The position numbers and the translations under genes are program-made. This document shows, piece by piece, positions 29,947-42,610 of a DNA stretch of 64,000 bases (position 1 is the first letter of the stretch; each line of letters starts with the position of its first letter). The notes below the pieces were generated by a model that was not told the DNA's origin, did not search any database, and saw nothing but the letters and a program-made list of their open reading frames with translations. The DNA is from Phallus indusiatus. Lineage: Eukaryota; Basidiomycota; Agaricomycetes; Phallales; Phallaceae. The stretch lies in the NCBI GenBank assembly GCA_027605045.1, contig JAQFWX010000095.1:62001-126000 (forward strand). The letters run 5' to 3'.

Positions 29947-32080
29947 CTATCTATGTCTGTGACCATGTCCAGGTCGGTGCTTTCGCTGGTTCCTCCGGCG
30001 TTCAGCTTCTTCCTCTTTGGCTCGAGCACTGCGATTTCGCGGATCAATAACTTCATAGTCCCTTTGAGCTCGTTCAACTTCGGCTGTATCAATCTTCGGA
30101 AAATGAAGCCGATGAGAAATCCAAGTCTTGTCATTATCGACTTCTATTCCTTCTTCCTCTCCATCTGCTATACCTTTTTGCCATGAAACGCGTTTAGTAA
30201 ACCCCCCTTGTACTCTGCATTAAATGGCAGTGCAAAGATTTTGCTCACCTTCTTCATTACCCGTGTCTTTCATTTCCTGGTCCTCATCATCGTATGGTAA
30301 ATCCTGTAGACTTCCCTTGAAGCTATTCAATCTACTAAGGAGATCGGTCTCGTCTCTCCGCTTTCTCTTCCCGTCTCGATCTCTTTCTATCGTCCGAGTT
30401 TTGTACTTTGCTATCTCTGCCTGCAAAAGCTGTGCACCCTGCCCTTTCTTTTTCTTCTCGTCTACTTCCTCGTCTGATTCACTGTCACCGGCTGCACGTT
30501 TCTTGGCAAGGCTACGAATAGAAGCCTCCATTTTAGCAATTTCATCCCGTCGCCGATCACTTGTTGGAAGCACTCTCAGTACCGGAGTAAAATATGTAAT
30601 ATATCAACGTCTAGCCTACCTTTCCGATGTTTTTTTCTTTTCGCGACTCTTGGACAAATCCGCAAGAGTTTTGTTACTGCTGTCTTCCTGAAGTTGATCG
30701 GTATATGATGCGACTTAATTGAATATTTCTATAAACTACCTTGGTTTGCGAAGTCTCCCCGCTTGGCGTTGGCTTCGGTTTTGGTGCCGCTTCGACTTTG
30801 GCAGGAAACTCAGGTACAGACATTGGCACCGTATCCGGTTGTACGAGATCCGGTCTCATAATGTTCTTCTTCACGAATGTAGCATCTTCCTCTTCTATAT
30901 CAGCATCCTGCCCAAATGATAATAATTTTGTATTCCTAGTAAGAGAAAAATATATATCCATCGAGAAACATAAAAACGAGACAAGCAAACACATACTTTT
31001 TGAAGTTCTTTTTGCGAGAAGCCTCTTCTCTTTCTCGAATGCTTTGCTCTCGTGCCAATTCCTGTGCTCGCTTTTCAGCCGCTGTGATGCGAGGTACGAT
31101 ATCACCAAACGGATCTTCGAGAATTTTGATCGTCCGTATCTTAGGAGGGCTAGGGAGATCATTAAGTACAATGCCGACACGGCGGGGATTTCTGGAACCA
31201 TACTATACCGGACGATCTCCCTGGAGCTCTAGATCATGTTTGAAATTAGTCAAAGTTGCATGAAAACAGACACATTCGAAATCAACTCACCTAACTGGCC
31301 TATTTTCAAAACATCTATTCGTTTATAGAACATTAGACGTTAGCTTATTTCTTTACGATGTATGAAATCAAGCGCACTGAAAATCGTATCTCCCACACAT
31401 CTACCGAACAGAGTATGTTTACCGTGCAGCTCATCAGCACGATCTGATAAAATTGTTGAACAATTCGTCTAAAACACGTGTAAATGAACACACCAAGTGT
31501 AATAAAAAACTAGTGCGCAGGCTTTAACATTTAGACTCTCTTTAAGAGTAACAAGACGACATTACTTGAGAATCGTTTGTATCCTTTTCGCCGCTGTTTG
31601 CCATTGCCACAAGGCCACGATGTGAAAACCGAAGTCGCGGGTGAATTTCATCTTCAAAAGGCTCTGAGAGAAAAACAAGAAGTCAACGATTGACAAAGAC
31701 TGTTTTGTCGAGAAAAACCATGATAATTTCTAACCTCCATAAAACGATTCTCCACCATTTCCGGTACCTGTTCGGTCTCCAGTCTGAACAAGAAAGTCAG
31801 GAACAACTCGGTGAAAGATAACCCCGTCATAATATCCTTCCAAATACAACAACACTCGAAGTTAATTTGCAGAATTCAATCAAAAGAGCAGCACTAAGCA
31901 CCTTCCAGAGACAGCGCTATAAAATTTCGACATGCTTTTGGAGTTTCCTACGGGGAAGATGATTAGAGAACATTGAGAAGAGAATAATCTAGAGAGTCAT
32001 ACTTTTGCCCATAACTCGATTTCGATGTCACCGACGGTCGTCTCGATTAGCACGCGTCCTTTGGTTGGGAGAGTGGCCAT
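29947..32080 (-). CDS. CWC27: Spliceosome-associated cyclophilin-type protein (CWC27)
   Basis: A cyclophilin-fold protein of activated spliceosomes. The N-terminal domain starts [20 protein letters not shown], continues [36 protein letters not shown] and [13 protein letters not shown]. It carries [13 protein letters not shown]-like and [12 protein letters not shown]. The C-terminal half is charged and helical ([33 protein letters not shown]), with the C terminus [15 protein letters not shown]. The N terminus is somewhat shorter than the human form, which begins with about ten more residues. At least eight introns. Whether it keeps isomerase activity was not judged; the family is often weak or inactive. 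Confidence 0.92.
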
Positions 32081-32475
32081 GAAATCCGTGGGAATTTACT
32101 TTCCTGGATTTCATTTGCCCAGTGTAGATCGCCATCCACAATAGTGAGAAGAATTTTTTATTTACTAGTTGATCACATGTAACTAAAATCGTCAAGCTTA
32201 TTGTTTCAACAAGAAAGGTGAGTAGACAAAAGTATTGTCGATCAAAGGAGAACGTAAAGAGCGAGCAAGAACTTGGACGAATTCAAACGCTGAATAGACT
32301 TTGAAAATTCTAATTGTAACGAGACTGGTATTCGAATTTGGGTGTCGGACGACGTCTTGAAAAGGGCACGGGGAGTCAAAATTTGATGAGGGTTTGGGCC
32401 TCAAACTCTTAATTTCAAGCATGTCAGGAGTAACAAATGAGATAGTGTATTAGTTTACCATTCAAGATTCATAAA
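32081..32475. other. Spacer between CWC27 and the next minus-strand gene
   Basis: A 74-codon open frame on the minus strand (32,198-32,422) lacks family-like content or splice support and is not annotated. Otherwise AT-rich, nothing seen. Confidence 0.4.
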
Positions 32476-33315
32476 TCATGAAGCAGACGTCGGTTTCTTC
32501 AGCGATCCTTTCGAATCCTCTCTGAGCGACGACTGGGTTGATTCAACCGGTTTACACATCCGAAGCATCGCCCTAAGCTCGTTCGCCAAATCGATTAGTC
32601 GTTTCCGACCTCGTCTTTTGGTCAGATCATGGCACCACCATCTTTTGGGTGCTACCTCGGCGAAATTGGTATGCCTTAAATGCGTGTAGAGGGAGGGGGT
32701 AATCGATCGCTGCTTTGGATTCATTCTCGCGATCATAAAATGATCACCCAGGAACTGCAGCCCATAAACAACATCGATACCATCTATTCCGACATAATCT
32801 TTAGTGCATTTGAGGAGTCTATATTTCAGCTGCTCATATGCTTGGACGCGATAGAGGGCAGATTGGTTACGGTCACTGGGTAGGATTTCAATAACGCAGG
32901 CAACGATGTCCCCCCGGAGCTTGACGGCGTAATGACCTACAAACCCAAAATTTGGAATCCAGTTTTCATCACATGTGATGTCAATAACAAAACCGTCTTT
33001 CTCGCGAAAGAGGCGTCTATAAAGTAGCCTGTGCCATAATTGAAACCATGAATCTTCGCCTGCCCAAACTAAGTTTAAACGACGTCTGATGCGTCGATCG
33101 AATACGCATTTCTGTACGAGCAACGGAGGGCCCGGATATTGACGTTGAGATTCCACGGCAGGGACGACTGCATTGGAACCAGTTGGAGAAGAGTTTTCAA
33201 GATCTGAATCAGGCTTAGATTGGAATTCGGAAAAACTTGAGAGTCGATTTGAAGATCCAGACTGACATAAGAACGTCTGGAGAAATAAAAACCATAGTCA
33301 ATTGAACCTTACCAT
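32476..33315 (-). CDS. Uncharacterised protein, about 270 aa
   Basis: The main exon runs from about 33,275 to the stop at 32,476. It can be joined in frame across a GTAAGG intron to an ATG at 33,313-33,315, where the start codon lies directly before the donor, so the start is uncertain. The first 50 residues are Ser-rich and likely disordered. The rest looks globular (FVIDITCDENWIPNFGFVGH near residue 100, GIDVVYGLQFLGDHFMIARM near 170). A basic stretch KRRGRKRLIDLANEL lies near 230. No membrane segment or recognised motif. Neighbour genes give no hint of its role. Confidence 0.6.
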
Positions 33316-33582
33316 TTCAGAGAGATCAAGCGTGTTTCTGATAGTTGGAGAAGATTTAGAACCACAGAAAAGAGCTAGGAAAAGACACGAATCGTGCGAA
33401 AATTAATTAAATGACTGCTGGTTTATTATAAGTCTTTCGCCTGTCAATACTACTTCAATGGATAACATTGATTAATTATCATTTTGCTCATTCGCGTACA
33501 TCGTATATATATTATGGGAATAGTAAGCGAGATACTATGTGCTACTCCCGTAACCCGGAGAAATCGAGTATATTAAGGATTT

Positions 33583-34404
33583 TCAAGGGCAGAAAACAAT
33601 GTCCCAGAACTATGCATTGCTAATGAGTTAAAACTACATTTCAATTTATGAATATGTCTTACCTGGTGAGGTTGACTGGAAGAACAGTCATCAAGCTTGA
33701 TGACGTTGTTTGCCTCGTCGAGGAATGAGGCGCACTGTCCCTCGTTCGCTGACTGGATCTGACAGCTGGTAGCACTTTGATCTGTGCAGCTTTGGCAAAA
33801 TATGAACCACTGGATGGATAATCGTTAACGTCCGGAGTGTGTGGCTGAAGTTAAATAGTACATACTTGGGCGGATTGGGCAACCTGGTTGGTAGCAAAAA
33901 TATCTGAGCAGGGGAAAGAATCAACTGGTCCACCATCGCCATTCACGCAAGCACTTGCAGGAGTCCCAGCAGAGACAATGGCGGCGCTATTGCCATTGTT
34001 GACGGGTTGAATTGACCATAATTGGTTATCGCGTGCTTGAGTTCCAGGTGGGGAAGTCGTTTTATTCTATGATAAAGAGGAAATTATATATGACGAGACT
34101 GGAAAACATTATATGGCATTCAACCGTACCACAAGGGCTGCAGTTATAAAGCTGGAGGCCTCAACCTGCTGAGCTTCCCAGACTTTATTGGCTATCTCAG
34201 GTATTAGATATGACAATAAAAAATCCGTAAAATATGATAAGACTCACGAAGGCCCGAAGATTGAAGGAAATACTGGATCGTAGTATTAAGGACGGGTCGG
34301 CAAGCATCACCAGCTTCTGGTGGTCCTCCGCGAGCCTCTATCACTGGAGTAGCAGACGCAATGCCTGCGAGAAGAGCAACAAAGCACGCAGAAAGTTTGA
34401 ACAT
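33583..34404 (-). CDS. Secreted protein with ricin-type beta-trefoil features
   Basis: Five exons give about 197 aa. A signal peptide is clear (MFKLSACFVALLAGIASATP, cleavage likely after ASA). The mature part has Cys-rich stretches and two aromatic motifs of the Q-x-W kind: RDNQLWSIQPVNNG near residue 85 and QPHQFWDIVFC at the C terminus. LDEANNVIKLDDC between them fits a trefoil repeat. Only one or two repeats are obvious, so carbohydrate binding is a guess. The last exon is just 8 codons and was chosen because it completes the QFW motif. Possible roles are cell-wall, lectin or effector functions, unproven. Confidence 0.65.
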
Positions 34405-34995
34405 TATGAATAAAGGTTTAGGAGGGTTGGTGATTATTCTGAGGAGTAGCAGTTCATGCTGCTTTTATACCAGTTGGTCCGACCACACCTTGGAAATTCC
34501 TCACCTACACTTCCAAGTGAGGGTTTAACGTAACGTTTACCACTTTCCGACTTGATACGGGTCATATGGGCACTGTATATTTAGAGACGGAATGCCCGGC
34601 TCAAGTTGAAGTATCAGTAGTAGCAACTAGTAGATGCATAATGGAGTGGCCGGCGCAAGTGGATACAAGTGTTTTGAGTATACATTCATTCCTAATGACC
34701 TTGTTAAAACTAGACGAAACATGATGATATCAAAGAACTGACTCGCTTTTTCGTGAATATTTGAATTTTTGTTCGGAACACCATGCGGAACGAGCAGGCT
34801 ATGAGATGGACCACTCAATATAGCACATGCTACATCAGTGTTCCGCATCAATGCTTATTACAGGTTTTGCAGTTGAACGTCAGCGAGAAGGCTTGGCGGG
34901 CAGCTTACCTATGCCGCAGTGACGGCCGGAAATCGCGCAAACCCAATCGGTTATTAGTCTTTCCCTGTCTTTCCCTCAATTACTATTCATGCATC
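34405..34995. other. Divergent promoter region
   Basis: It lies between the secreted-protein gene (minus) and the methionine sulfoxide reductase gene (plus). No supported gene. A TTTATACC-like box occurs near 34,465. Confidence 0.4.
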
Positions 34996-35700
34996 ATGCC
35001 TCATGCTGACTCTTCCTTAATTCCTTCGAGAATCGCAACAAAGGCAGAATTCTATGAATTCATAACTCCTGTATTGTTGAGTTTGCTGGAGGGACAACGG
35101 AATTGGGTAATGCTTCACAGAAATTTGATCGGCTAGATGAACATACCTATTCATCTCCCGGTATCATGTCCAGATAACCAATTTGTCCAATGCTGCGTCC
35201 TTGTTGTATCATGCTTTTCAGAGCTTTCCATCATGCTTCGGATCTGGAGATAGAGCCGTAAATTGGACCGGTGGGCACTTGTTTTCTGCACCTACTTCTT
35301 TTAATGTGACAACTCATTTCCAGGATTCTATCTCGAATCTTCAATGTTTCCACTCTCTTCGGAGGAAAAATTGAAATCAGAGAACGTACTCTTACTAGGA
35401 CCCTTCTCTGGAAGACCAGCATGTCAACTTATCCGTGCTCAATCGGGGAAAGGCGTATGTGCAGACGCGTTCGTTTACTGTAAACCGGTGATCGTGGACG
35501 ACGTAGACAAGTATCCTGGCCACATCGCATGCGACAATGAAACTAAAAGTGAGATAGTCCTCCCTATTGTCGTAGACAACAAAGCAATTGGCGTTTTGGA
35601 TTTGGATTGTGTCGCAATAGCTGGTTTCGACGAAGAAGATCGCAAAGGCTTAGAGAAGATTGTCAAGCTAATCGTTGATTCATGCGACTGGAATATATAA
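34996..35700 (+). CDS. Free methionine-(R)-sulfoxide reductase, GAF type
   Basis: Reduces free (not protein-bound) methionine-R-sulfoxide using a thioredoxin-linked Cys mechanism. Three exons. The N terminus MPHADSSLIPSRIATKAEF and LLEGQRNWITNLSNAASLLY fit fungal YKL069W relatives. Then SGDRAVNWTGFYLE after splicing, LLLGPFSGRPACQL, GKGVCADAF, DKYPGHIACDNETKSEIVLP and GVLDLDC. The three conserved Cys residues (PAC, GVC, IAC) are all present, so it should be active. About 190 aa, normal size. It likely protects against oxidative damage. Confidence 0.92.
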
Positions 35701-35966
35701 GTAGAATGCGACCGATCTATAAAGAAGTAAAGTTGAAAATACGCTATCTCTCTTTATCCATTGGGTCTTCATCTCATTTTTGGAAAAATCGCCTGTTTGA
35801 GTCTCTATTATCAACTTGAATGAAGTATATGCTGGGGGCCGTCGTATCTGGCTAGGGTCGCAAGTTTCGAATTAGAAAAGGTGTCAATAATTTAATTTAA
35901 GCAATTCGGTATACATACTCAGAAGAAAAAAAGCAAAAAAAAAACTCAAGTATATGATAGTACTGC

Positions 35967-38900
35967 TTATTCTAATTTTTCACCCTGTTCCTCTCTTTGG
36001 AAAGTTTCCCAATCCGCATGCAATTTTTGCTGCGCCTCAAACTGTTTACGCAATTTCTTCTGCTGACTCTTATTGATTTCAACCCCTGTCCCATCTGTCA
36101 AAGGGAATCCAGCTTCATCCCAGCTTCCATAGGTTCCAGGTTCGACATTGGGAGGTTTGAATAATTCACTAGGAGGAACTCTCCCCTTTTCTAATTTCGC
36201 GAGCTTTTTCTGTCTTTCTGCAGCCAGAGCTTCAGCTTTTTTGGCCGCTTTGGCTTCAGCAGCTGCGATTTTCTCGTCTCGAAGTCGAATGAGGGTGGCA
36301 GCAGGCACCAATTTGACGAGTGCTTTCCCGTCTGAGAGAAACTTCTGTAAATAACATCGCGTTATATGACTTCAAAAACAACATTACCTTCTCGATCGTC
36401 TAAAGCAACGCCCAGAGGTATTAAATCCACATCTCGGAATTTATCGCTGAATTCAAGGACTTGTTTTGGAGGTGCACCCGATCGAGCCAGACTTCGCACA
36501 TTATCTCGGAAAGTTGAAAATGCTTGCAAATACGGCATCAAGATTGTTTCACGCTAAAAAAATTGCGTGAGATAATATAGTCTTTTCTTATGAGCAAATT
36601 CTCAATTACATCACCGGATGTCTCCTGTCCTTCAAGAACACTTTCTCCCCACCCAATAACTCCCTCAACGTAAGGTCCTTCGCCCAAACCAAACATTCGT
36701 AACATTTTGGTAACCCAACGCGCTACGTTGGCAAGTACACTAACATTGGCTTTATTCGACGTTTGAGAGATATAGATATTCGATTTTGAGACAAGACCAA
36801 GAAGGACATTTAGTGCCAGTTGAGTGTTGAATGAATCGCAAAGGGCCTCTCTAAAGGCATATTGTGCCTCAACGAGTCTATCATCATTTGAGTCAGCTCA
36901 ATAATTACTTCAAGGAATAATTTCGTACTGGTTAGCGAGATCACGTTCGGCGGCCTTGTATATTGGTCGATAACCCTTATCATTGTTCGCTTGAGCTATC
37001 AGCGCTTTCACCGTAGTAAAGAAATTCTGGAATAAAAACGTGTCAACACTGTTTTCTGGGGATAGATAGATATATTTACTAACGTCGAAGGATGTTTCTA
37101 TGCCCCTGACTTCTCCCTTCATAACGGCTTCTTGGAAGTCCATTCGTGAGTTCCAAGGAACGAGCATAAATGATAATCGCAACTGCCGTGGTGTATATCT
37201 TTGAAGGATTTCCTGGTAATCACAAAATTACTAAGGGAAGACGAACAAACATGATCTTGCAAAAGAGACGTACGTTGATCGTGATATAGTTTTTGAGAGA
37301 TTTGCTCATCTTTAGCCCTTCGATATGAAGCTGACCTGTGTGAAGGAAGTAGTTGACCCATTGACGGCAATCATGATACGCCTAAATAATTAATAAGGAT
37401 TGCTCAGAGAGAAAGAAAAACCCAAAGAGTAACTAACTTCAGATTGTGCAATTTCGTTATCGTGATGTGGGAATGCCAAATCGCTTCCCCCGGAGTGTAT
37501 GTCCATGGTAGGTCCAAGGACGTCCGAAGCCATCACAGAACACTCAATATGCCACCCGGGACGACCAGGTCCCCAGATAGATGGCCATGAAGGTTCTCCA
37601 GGTTTCGAGGCTTTCCAGAGTGCGAAATCGGCGTCGTAACGCGACGACGCCTGGGCCAGAGCACCTTAAAAAAATACCGTTGAATACATATATGAACGCA
37701 AATGATTTTTCTTCAAAAAAGGTTCATACCTTCTCCTTCCTGCATCAGTGCTCGGTTACCTTTACTCCAGGGTTCTAGTTTCAAATAAACGTGCTGCCAA
37801 TCAGCTTCCTCGCCTGAGCTCGTATGTCCTTTGGCATTGTCGTATGCACGAGTATCAAAGTAAACGGAACCGTCTAACTCGTAAGCAAATCCGCGGTCGA
37901 TGAGCACTTTAACAAAGTCGACAATCTCTTCCACAAATCTGATTCCCTAGGTTAAAAAACACGTCTGTGAAACGGTCTTTTTTTAAAACTGCTTACTCTG
38001 TTACGCGAGTTAGTGTATCTGGTGGTAAAACTCGCAACTGCCGCATATCTTTCATAAACTCGTTTTCCCAATAGACGGTGTGTTCCTTGAAGATGGCCTG
38101 ATCTGTGATAGAATGACCGTACTTGACTGTAATTAGTAATGAATTTTGCGAGCAATCATAATACCATACTTGCGCATCTAGCGTCAAGGCTAATGTATCT
38201 CGTGAAGCCTCTATTAAACTGTGTGCCGCAGTCTGAGATTCCTCGGACGATAAACTCTTGGTAATTAAGCCTCGAGAAGCTTCGATAGCGTTATATGCAA
38301 CTTGCTATTTGCAGAAAGGAAACACAAGTCGTTAGCAATCCATCTTGCTCAGATAGATAATGAAACTTATACCAGGGCAGTAAGATGCATCCCGAATTTC
38401 TCATCCCGTGTAATGCACGCCAGTTTCCATGCAGGATCTTTCTCAGAAAGATCAACTATCTCGGTAAACGATCTCATCTCTTGTCCTTGAGGTGGTTTTT
38501 TGTCCGATGGTAAACCTTTTGAGAGCTGCGAGTTGAAATACGATATCCAGCTATTTTGAGCTTGATCAATGAGTTCGGATGTAAGGGATTGTGTTTTCGA
38601 GATTAGCTCTTTGAGAAGATAGTTTCGACGAGAACGTTGAATGATCTACAGTTAAAGTCTGTAAGAAAAAGTTTGTCGGATAGAAATAGCCTCTCACCTT
38701 GTCATCGATATCGGTGATATTCATGACAAAATGAACATTGTAACCGAAATAGTCCATCAGAATCCGACGGAGAATATCTTGAGTAACATAATTCCTTCAT
38801 AAAAATTAAATGAATAATTCAGCGAGACAAGATCAGGACGAAAATCGTACCGAGCATGTCCCACATGCGAAGCATCGTAAACGGTGGGACCGCAACTATA

Positions 38901-39082
38901 CCAAGATACATTTCGACCTTTTAAAGGTATAAACGGTGTCTAAACAAAATTAAATCCAGTCCAAAGCTGAGAGAATTCGCAATATGAACCTTAGATCGCG
39001 TCAACGAGTTGTACACCTTCAAAACCGGCTCCTCAGTCGAATTCGTCGGTGTTAGCCACTCTGGCTGAGATTTTGAAGACAT
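35967..39082 (-). CDS. Cysteinyl-tRNA synthetase, cytosolic
   Basis: Class I aminoacyl-tRNA synthetase that charges tRNA-Cys. The start (39,080-39,082, [19 protein letters not shown]) leads into [14 protein letters not shown] and [20 protein letters not shown] with the HIGH-type motif (HVGH), then [13 protein letters not shown]. Later come [13 protein letters not shown] and [20 protein letters not shown] with zinc-site residues, and [13 protein letters not shown] with the KMSKS loop. The helical C terminus includes long basic helices ([20 protein letters not shown]). The insert between about residues 90 and 220, helix-rich, is usual for the eukaryotic enzyme. Eight or more introns, not all resolved. 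Confidence 0.94.
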
Positions 39083-39445
39083 TTTGCGGTGAAATGTAGC
39101 AGTGGTTGCGAAAGATACGTGTATTAGCTGGCAGTTATGAGTGTAGTTGAAAGTCAGTCTTCGAAAGACTCGGGCACAGTGCATCCACTGGATGACTCGA
39201 ACCTGATTTAAATTACGCGCCGACATGTGTCTGACGTGGTACCCCCTGGTAAGCTCGCAAGTGCAGGCGAGGGACTACTCGATACTTCGGATATTTTAAT
39301 TCTTCCAGAATTTAATGATTAAATAAACTCGTCATTTCAAGGGGAACGGGTAAAAAACATCGAGAACTAATCAGGTATATACATTTCTTTTACAACGGAG
39401 TGAGTCAGCAGGGTTTGAACCAGAGTCCAAATAAAGCTAAATTTT

Positions 39446-42350
39446 CTATTCTTCAGTGGCTTTACCCTGTAGTAAAGTGAGCCGAAAAGAACGTGAAATA
39501 AATTACAGCCAAGATAACTTACAGCGAAATGCAGTGTCCAGGACGGTAGGAGAATACGGCGATTTACTTGATCGCCATCAAGCCTGAAGGAATTTAACAC
39601 GAAAACTACAAAAAGCATTGGTGAAAGCAACATACCCTGGTGTTCCATATGTAAGGGGTGAAAGGAATATAAACATAGAAATAAAAAGTAAGTTGAACAC
39701 CAAAATGGTAGCCACGGCTTTAACCCCAAGATCTGTATATTGTCGCGGCCGACGACGAGTGATAGAGGAGGCTATTGAAATAGGATAGTTGATAGACTCT
39801 GAGATGATGAAATTGAGAGTGGCTCCGGCTACGAGTGCAGAACAAAGATGAGCGGGCAAATAGTGGTGAATGAAAAGCTGTCGATTCATAAGGTAGAAGG
39901 GGAAATAATGATACGCCCAAGCTATCCAGAAGAGACCGGTGTTGTTCCACAAACGATTTCGGGTAGCTAAAAAGTAACTTTGAATGAATCGTTGAGATGA
40001 TAAAAATTCGACACTAACGTTCAGGAACTGGCTCAAGACCACGGCGGCGAGCCAACAAATCGGCACCCAGCACACCGACAAAAATTGAGAGACCCATTAC
40101 GCATACCCACCAGCTAGCTAAGTTTCCAACCATATATATCTGTTCGAACTTCTCATTCTGAGTCCAAAAACTGATACCATTAAGAGAAAAGGGCCAGTTG
40201 ATGGGACCACTCGCGTAAGGGTGCGACGCAGTTAAACCAGCGTTGTGTTCAAGCATCAGTCTTTGTAATTCCCAGAACTTTTTGAAGAAGGACATCTTCT
40301 TTGGTTTTTTCTGCTCAACCAGTGCCGTTCGGTTTCCAACATCATCGCCACCTAGAAATGAAATTACATGATTATCATGAATTAAGTATGCGATAGGATC
40401 ACGCACCATCATCCGCTATAAGCTCGTCGACATACCAAGTAACTGATTCGCCCTTGGCTTTCTTATTACCATTAATCTCCTGTTGTTTAAATCCCCACTC
40501 AGGAAGAACCTTGGGGTGCGTCCACAGCGCCACCTTAGTTGGAACATGGACGAGCCTAAAATGTTTCGACTTGCTCATTAATACAGTTTCAGGTGAGCTA
40601 CGACGGATGCGCAGCTCAAAAAGTGTATCGTTGTAGCGGGTATGGTCGTCTTTTGGCCATGTAGTGAACTCTTGGTTAGTTGGCATGAGAGGACTAGCGA
40701 CATCGTGCGTTAACAGATACGATTGTGTTTGGACATGGAGAAGTCGTATAACATCTTTATTTTGAATGAGGCGACCGCGTCCACTTTCGGGAAGGGCTTT
40801 GGTAGGAACAATTTGCCAATGGTTGTTCTCGTCTGGATGACCATACCCGGTTACCTGTTGACCTATAATAAAGTGCATATTAGTTTTCCTGCGAACATGC
40901 GCCTATGACTTACCCTGACTGCTAATGCGCCCGTCGTCATATCTCAAAGGATAGCGTTCCGGATGGGAGTGCAAGAATACCTTGGTTTCCCGATGTTTGA
41001 TGGTCACGGTATCAAAATATCTCAGCTCTGAAAACAAGTAAGAGTTAAAAGAACGAAGGACTATACATTGAAGTTGTTGTTACCTTGACTGTTTTGCAGC
41101 AATTCATTTCCGATCAGAGTTTCTTGGAAGGCCGGACTCATAAAAGCATCTCCCGAGCCAGTGTGACTCAAAACGGCGAAATGAACCCAGAAGAAGGACA
41201 AGTAAACTATAGCAGGAATGATAATGAGACCGATGACTCTGGCACCAAAATGTCGTCCAAAATATTCCTGATAATCTTTAGAAGAGGAAAACCGATGAAA
41301 ATGCATCTTGGCTAACCAATGAATAACCTCTGCGGATATCCAATATATCCCAAAGATCGACGAGCACCGCTGTGCCTATGGTCAGGAAGGTGAACAATCC
41401 AACCATCTTGGACCCTAGTGTCGAAGCCAAAGAAACACCGGTAGCAATCATCCAAAACCACCAACGGAATGTAAATTCCCTGAGAACTATGAGCCGGTGG
41501 TTCATTTTTGAATCTCATATCGCATACCAATAACGCAGTTTTTTAAACCTAACATAACAATACAGCGACAAGGCGGTGAAGAACACGAGTTGAGCGTCCA
41601 ACAAAATGAGACGCGTTTGAGCGATATGAGCATTATCTTAAGGTCATATTAACTTGATTTCTATGAAGACGTGCCGAAAAAGCATACCGAACAGCAAAAT
41701 CGTTGCAGAGAAGGCCGAAATGATAGTAGCGTAACCGCTCTCTTTCATTATTAGATATACCAAAGGTACGGTGAGACTTCCGAATAAAGCTGGCAATGCT
41801 CTTATACCGACGTATGGAACGTGCGCATCAGTGTAACTGTCACCAATATTTTCAAAACCGAAGTATCCATCGAAACCAGCAAACCAGCCCGCCAGACCGA
41901 GCATGAGCTTGGCAAATGGAGGGTGCACGTCGAAGTAGTACTCGCGGCGAATGTAATATGATGCGAATTTCCCAAAGTGAACCTCATCGAAGCTATGTTT
42001 TTTTTATGAATAATACTACCCAGCTGAAGAGAAGATGAATGTTACGTACACGACACCAGGAGGGTGATTGATTTTATAAAAGCGGAGTAGAAAGGCGATC
42101 GTAGTAATGATTCCCAGAATTACATTACTGACTCGATTTGTTTCTAAGAGTTGAGCAAAGGGATCTCTTGTTCTCTAGCGGTCATCATGAGCAATGTTCA
42201 ACCATTAACTTGTTCAGCTGCTCGTTTACTCACTTTACTTGTGATGAGGCCCGCGTCTTCATGACTCCCCTCGGCACTCCTCGAAGGCGAGGGGGACGCT
42301 GTATTTTTCCTTCTCTGACGAGACGTGGAGGAAGACGCAGACGCGTGCAT
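39446..42350 (-). CDS. Dolichyl-phosphate-mannose protein O-mannosyltransferase
   Basis: ER membrane enzyme that transfers mannose from dolichol phosphate to Ser/Thr of secretory proteins. The N terminus (MHASASSSTSRQRRKNTASP, from 42,350) is a cytosolic Ser-rich tail. The first luminal loop reads FDEVHFGKFASYYIRREYYF with the key Asp-Glu, followed by DVHPPFAKLMLGLAG. A MIR-type region is at about 40,400-41,000 (TGYGHPDENNHWQ, HVQTQSYLLTHD). Many membrane helices follow, with AYHYFPFYLMNRQLFIHHYL and LPSWTLHFA near the end. The last exon adds GKATEE. The loop sequence resembles the Pmt1 group, but the subtype was not proven. Confidence 0.9.
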
Positions 42351-42610
42351 CGCTGGCTGTGGTAGAGAGAAAAGGCCCTTCAAACTTTTGACCAGCTCAC
42401 TTTGTCGTGTACACGTATGGGCGTTACAATCGCGTCTCTTGCCAGCTAGCCGATCCTGTGAACTCGGCTGCTATGTATCACACAAACGATATCGGTATTT
42501 TTCAAACTAATATACGCCAATGATTGGACACAGATATTATACGTGTACATGGAATTAATCGGGTAATATTGAATACTTCATGATGCTGTAAATTACGAAT
42601 GCACAAAATG

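Noticed and set aside
32198..32422. Minus-strand 74-codon frame
   Set aside because: No similarity to a known family, no intron logic, and it sits in the 5' spacer upstream of CWC27.
42198..42383. Start of the mannosyltransferase at 42,383
   Set aside because: The codon there is TTG, not ATG. The first ATG in frame is at 42,350.
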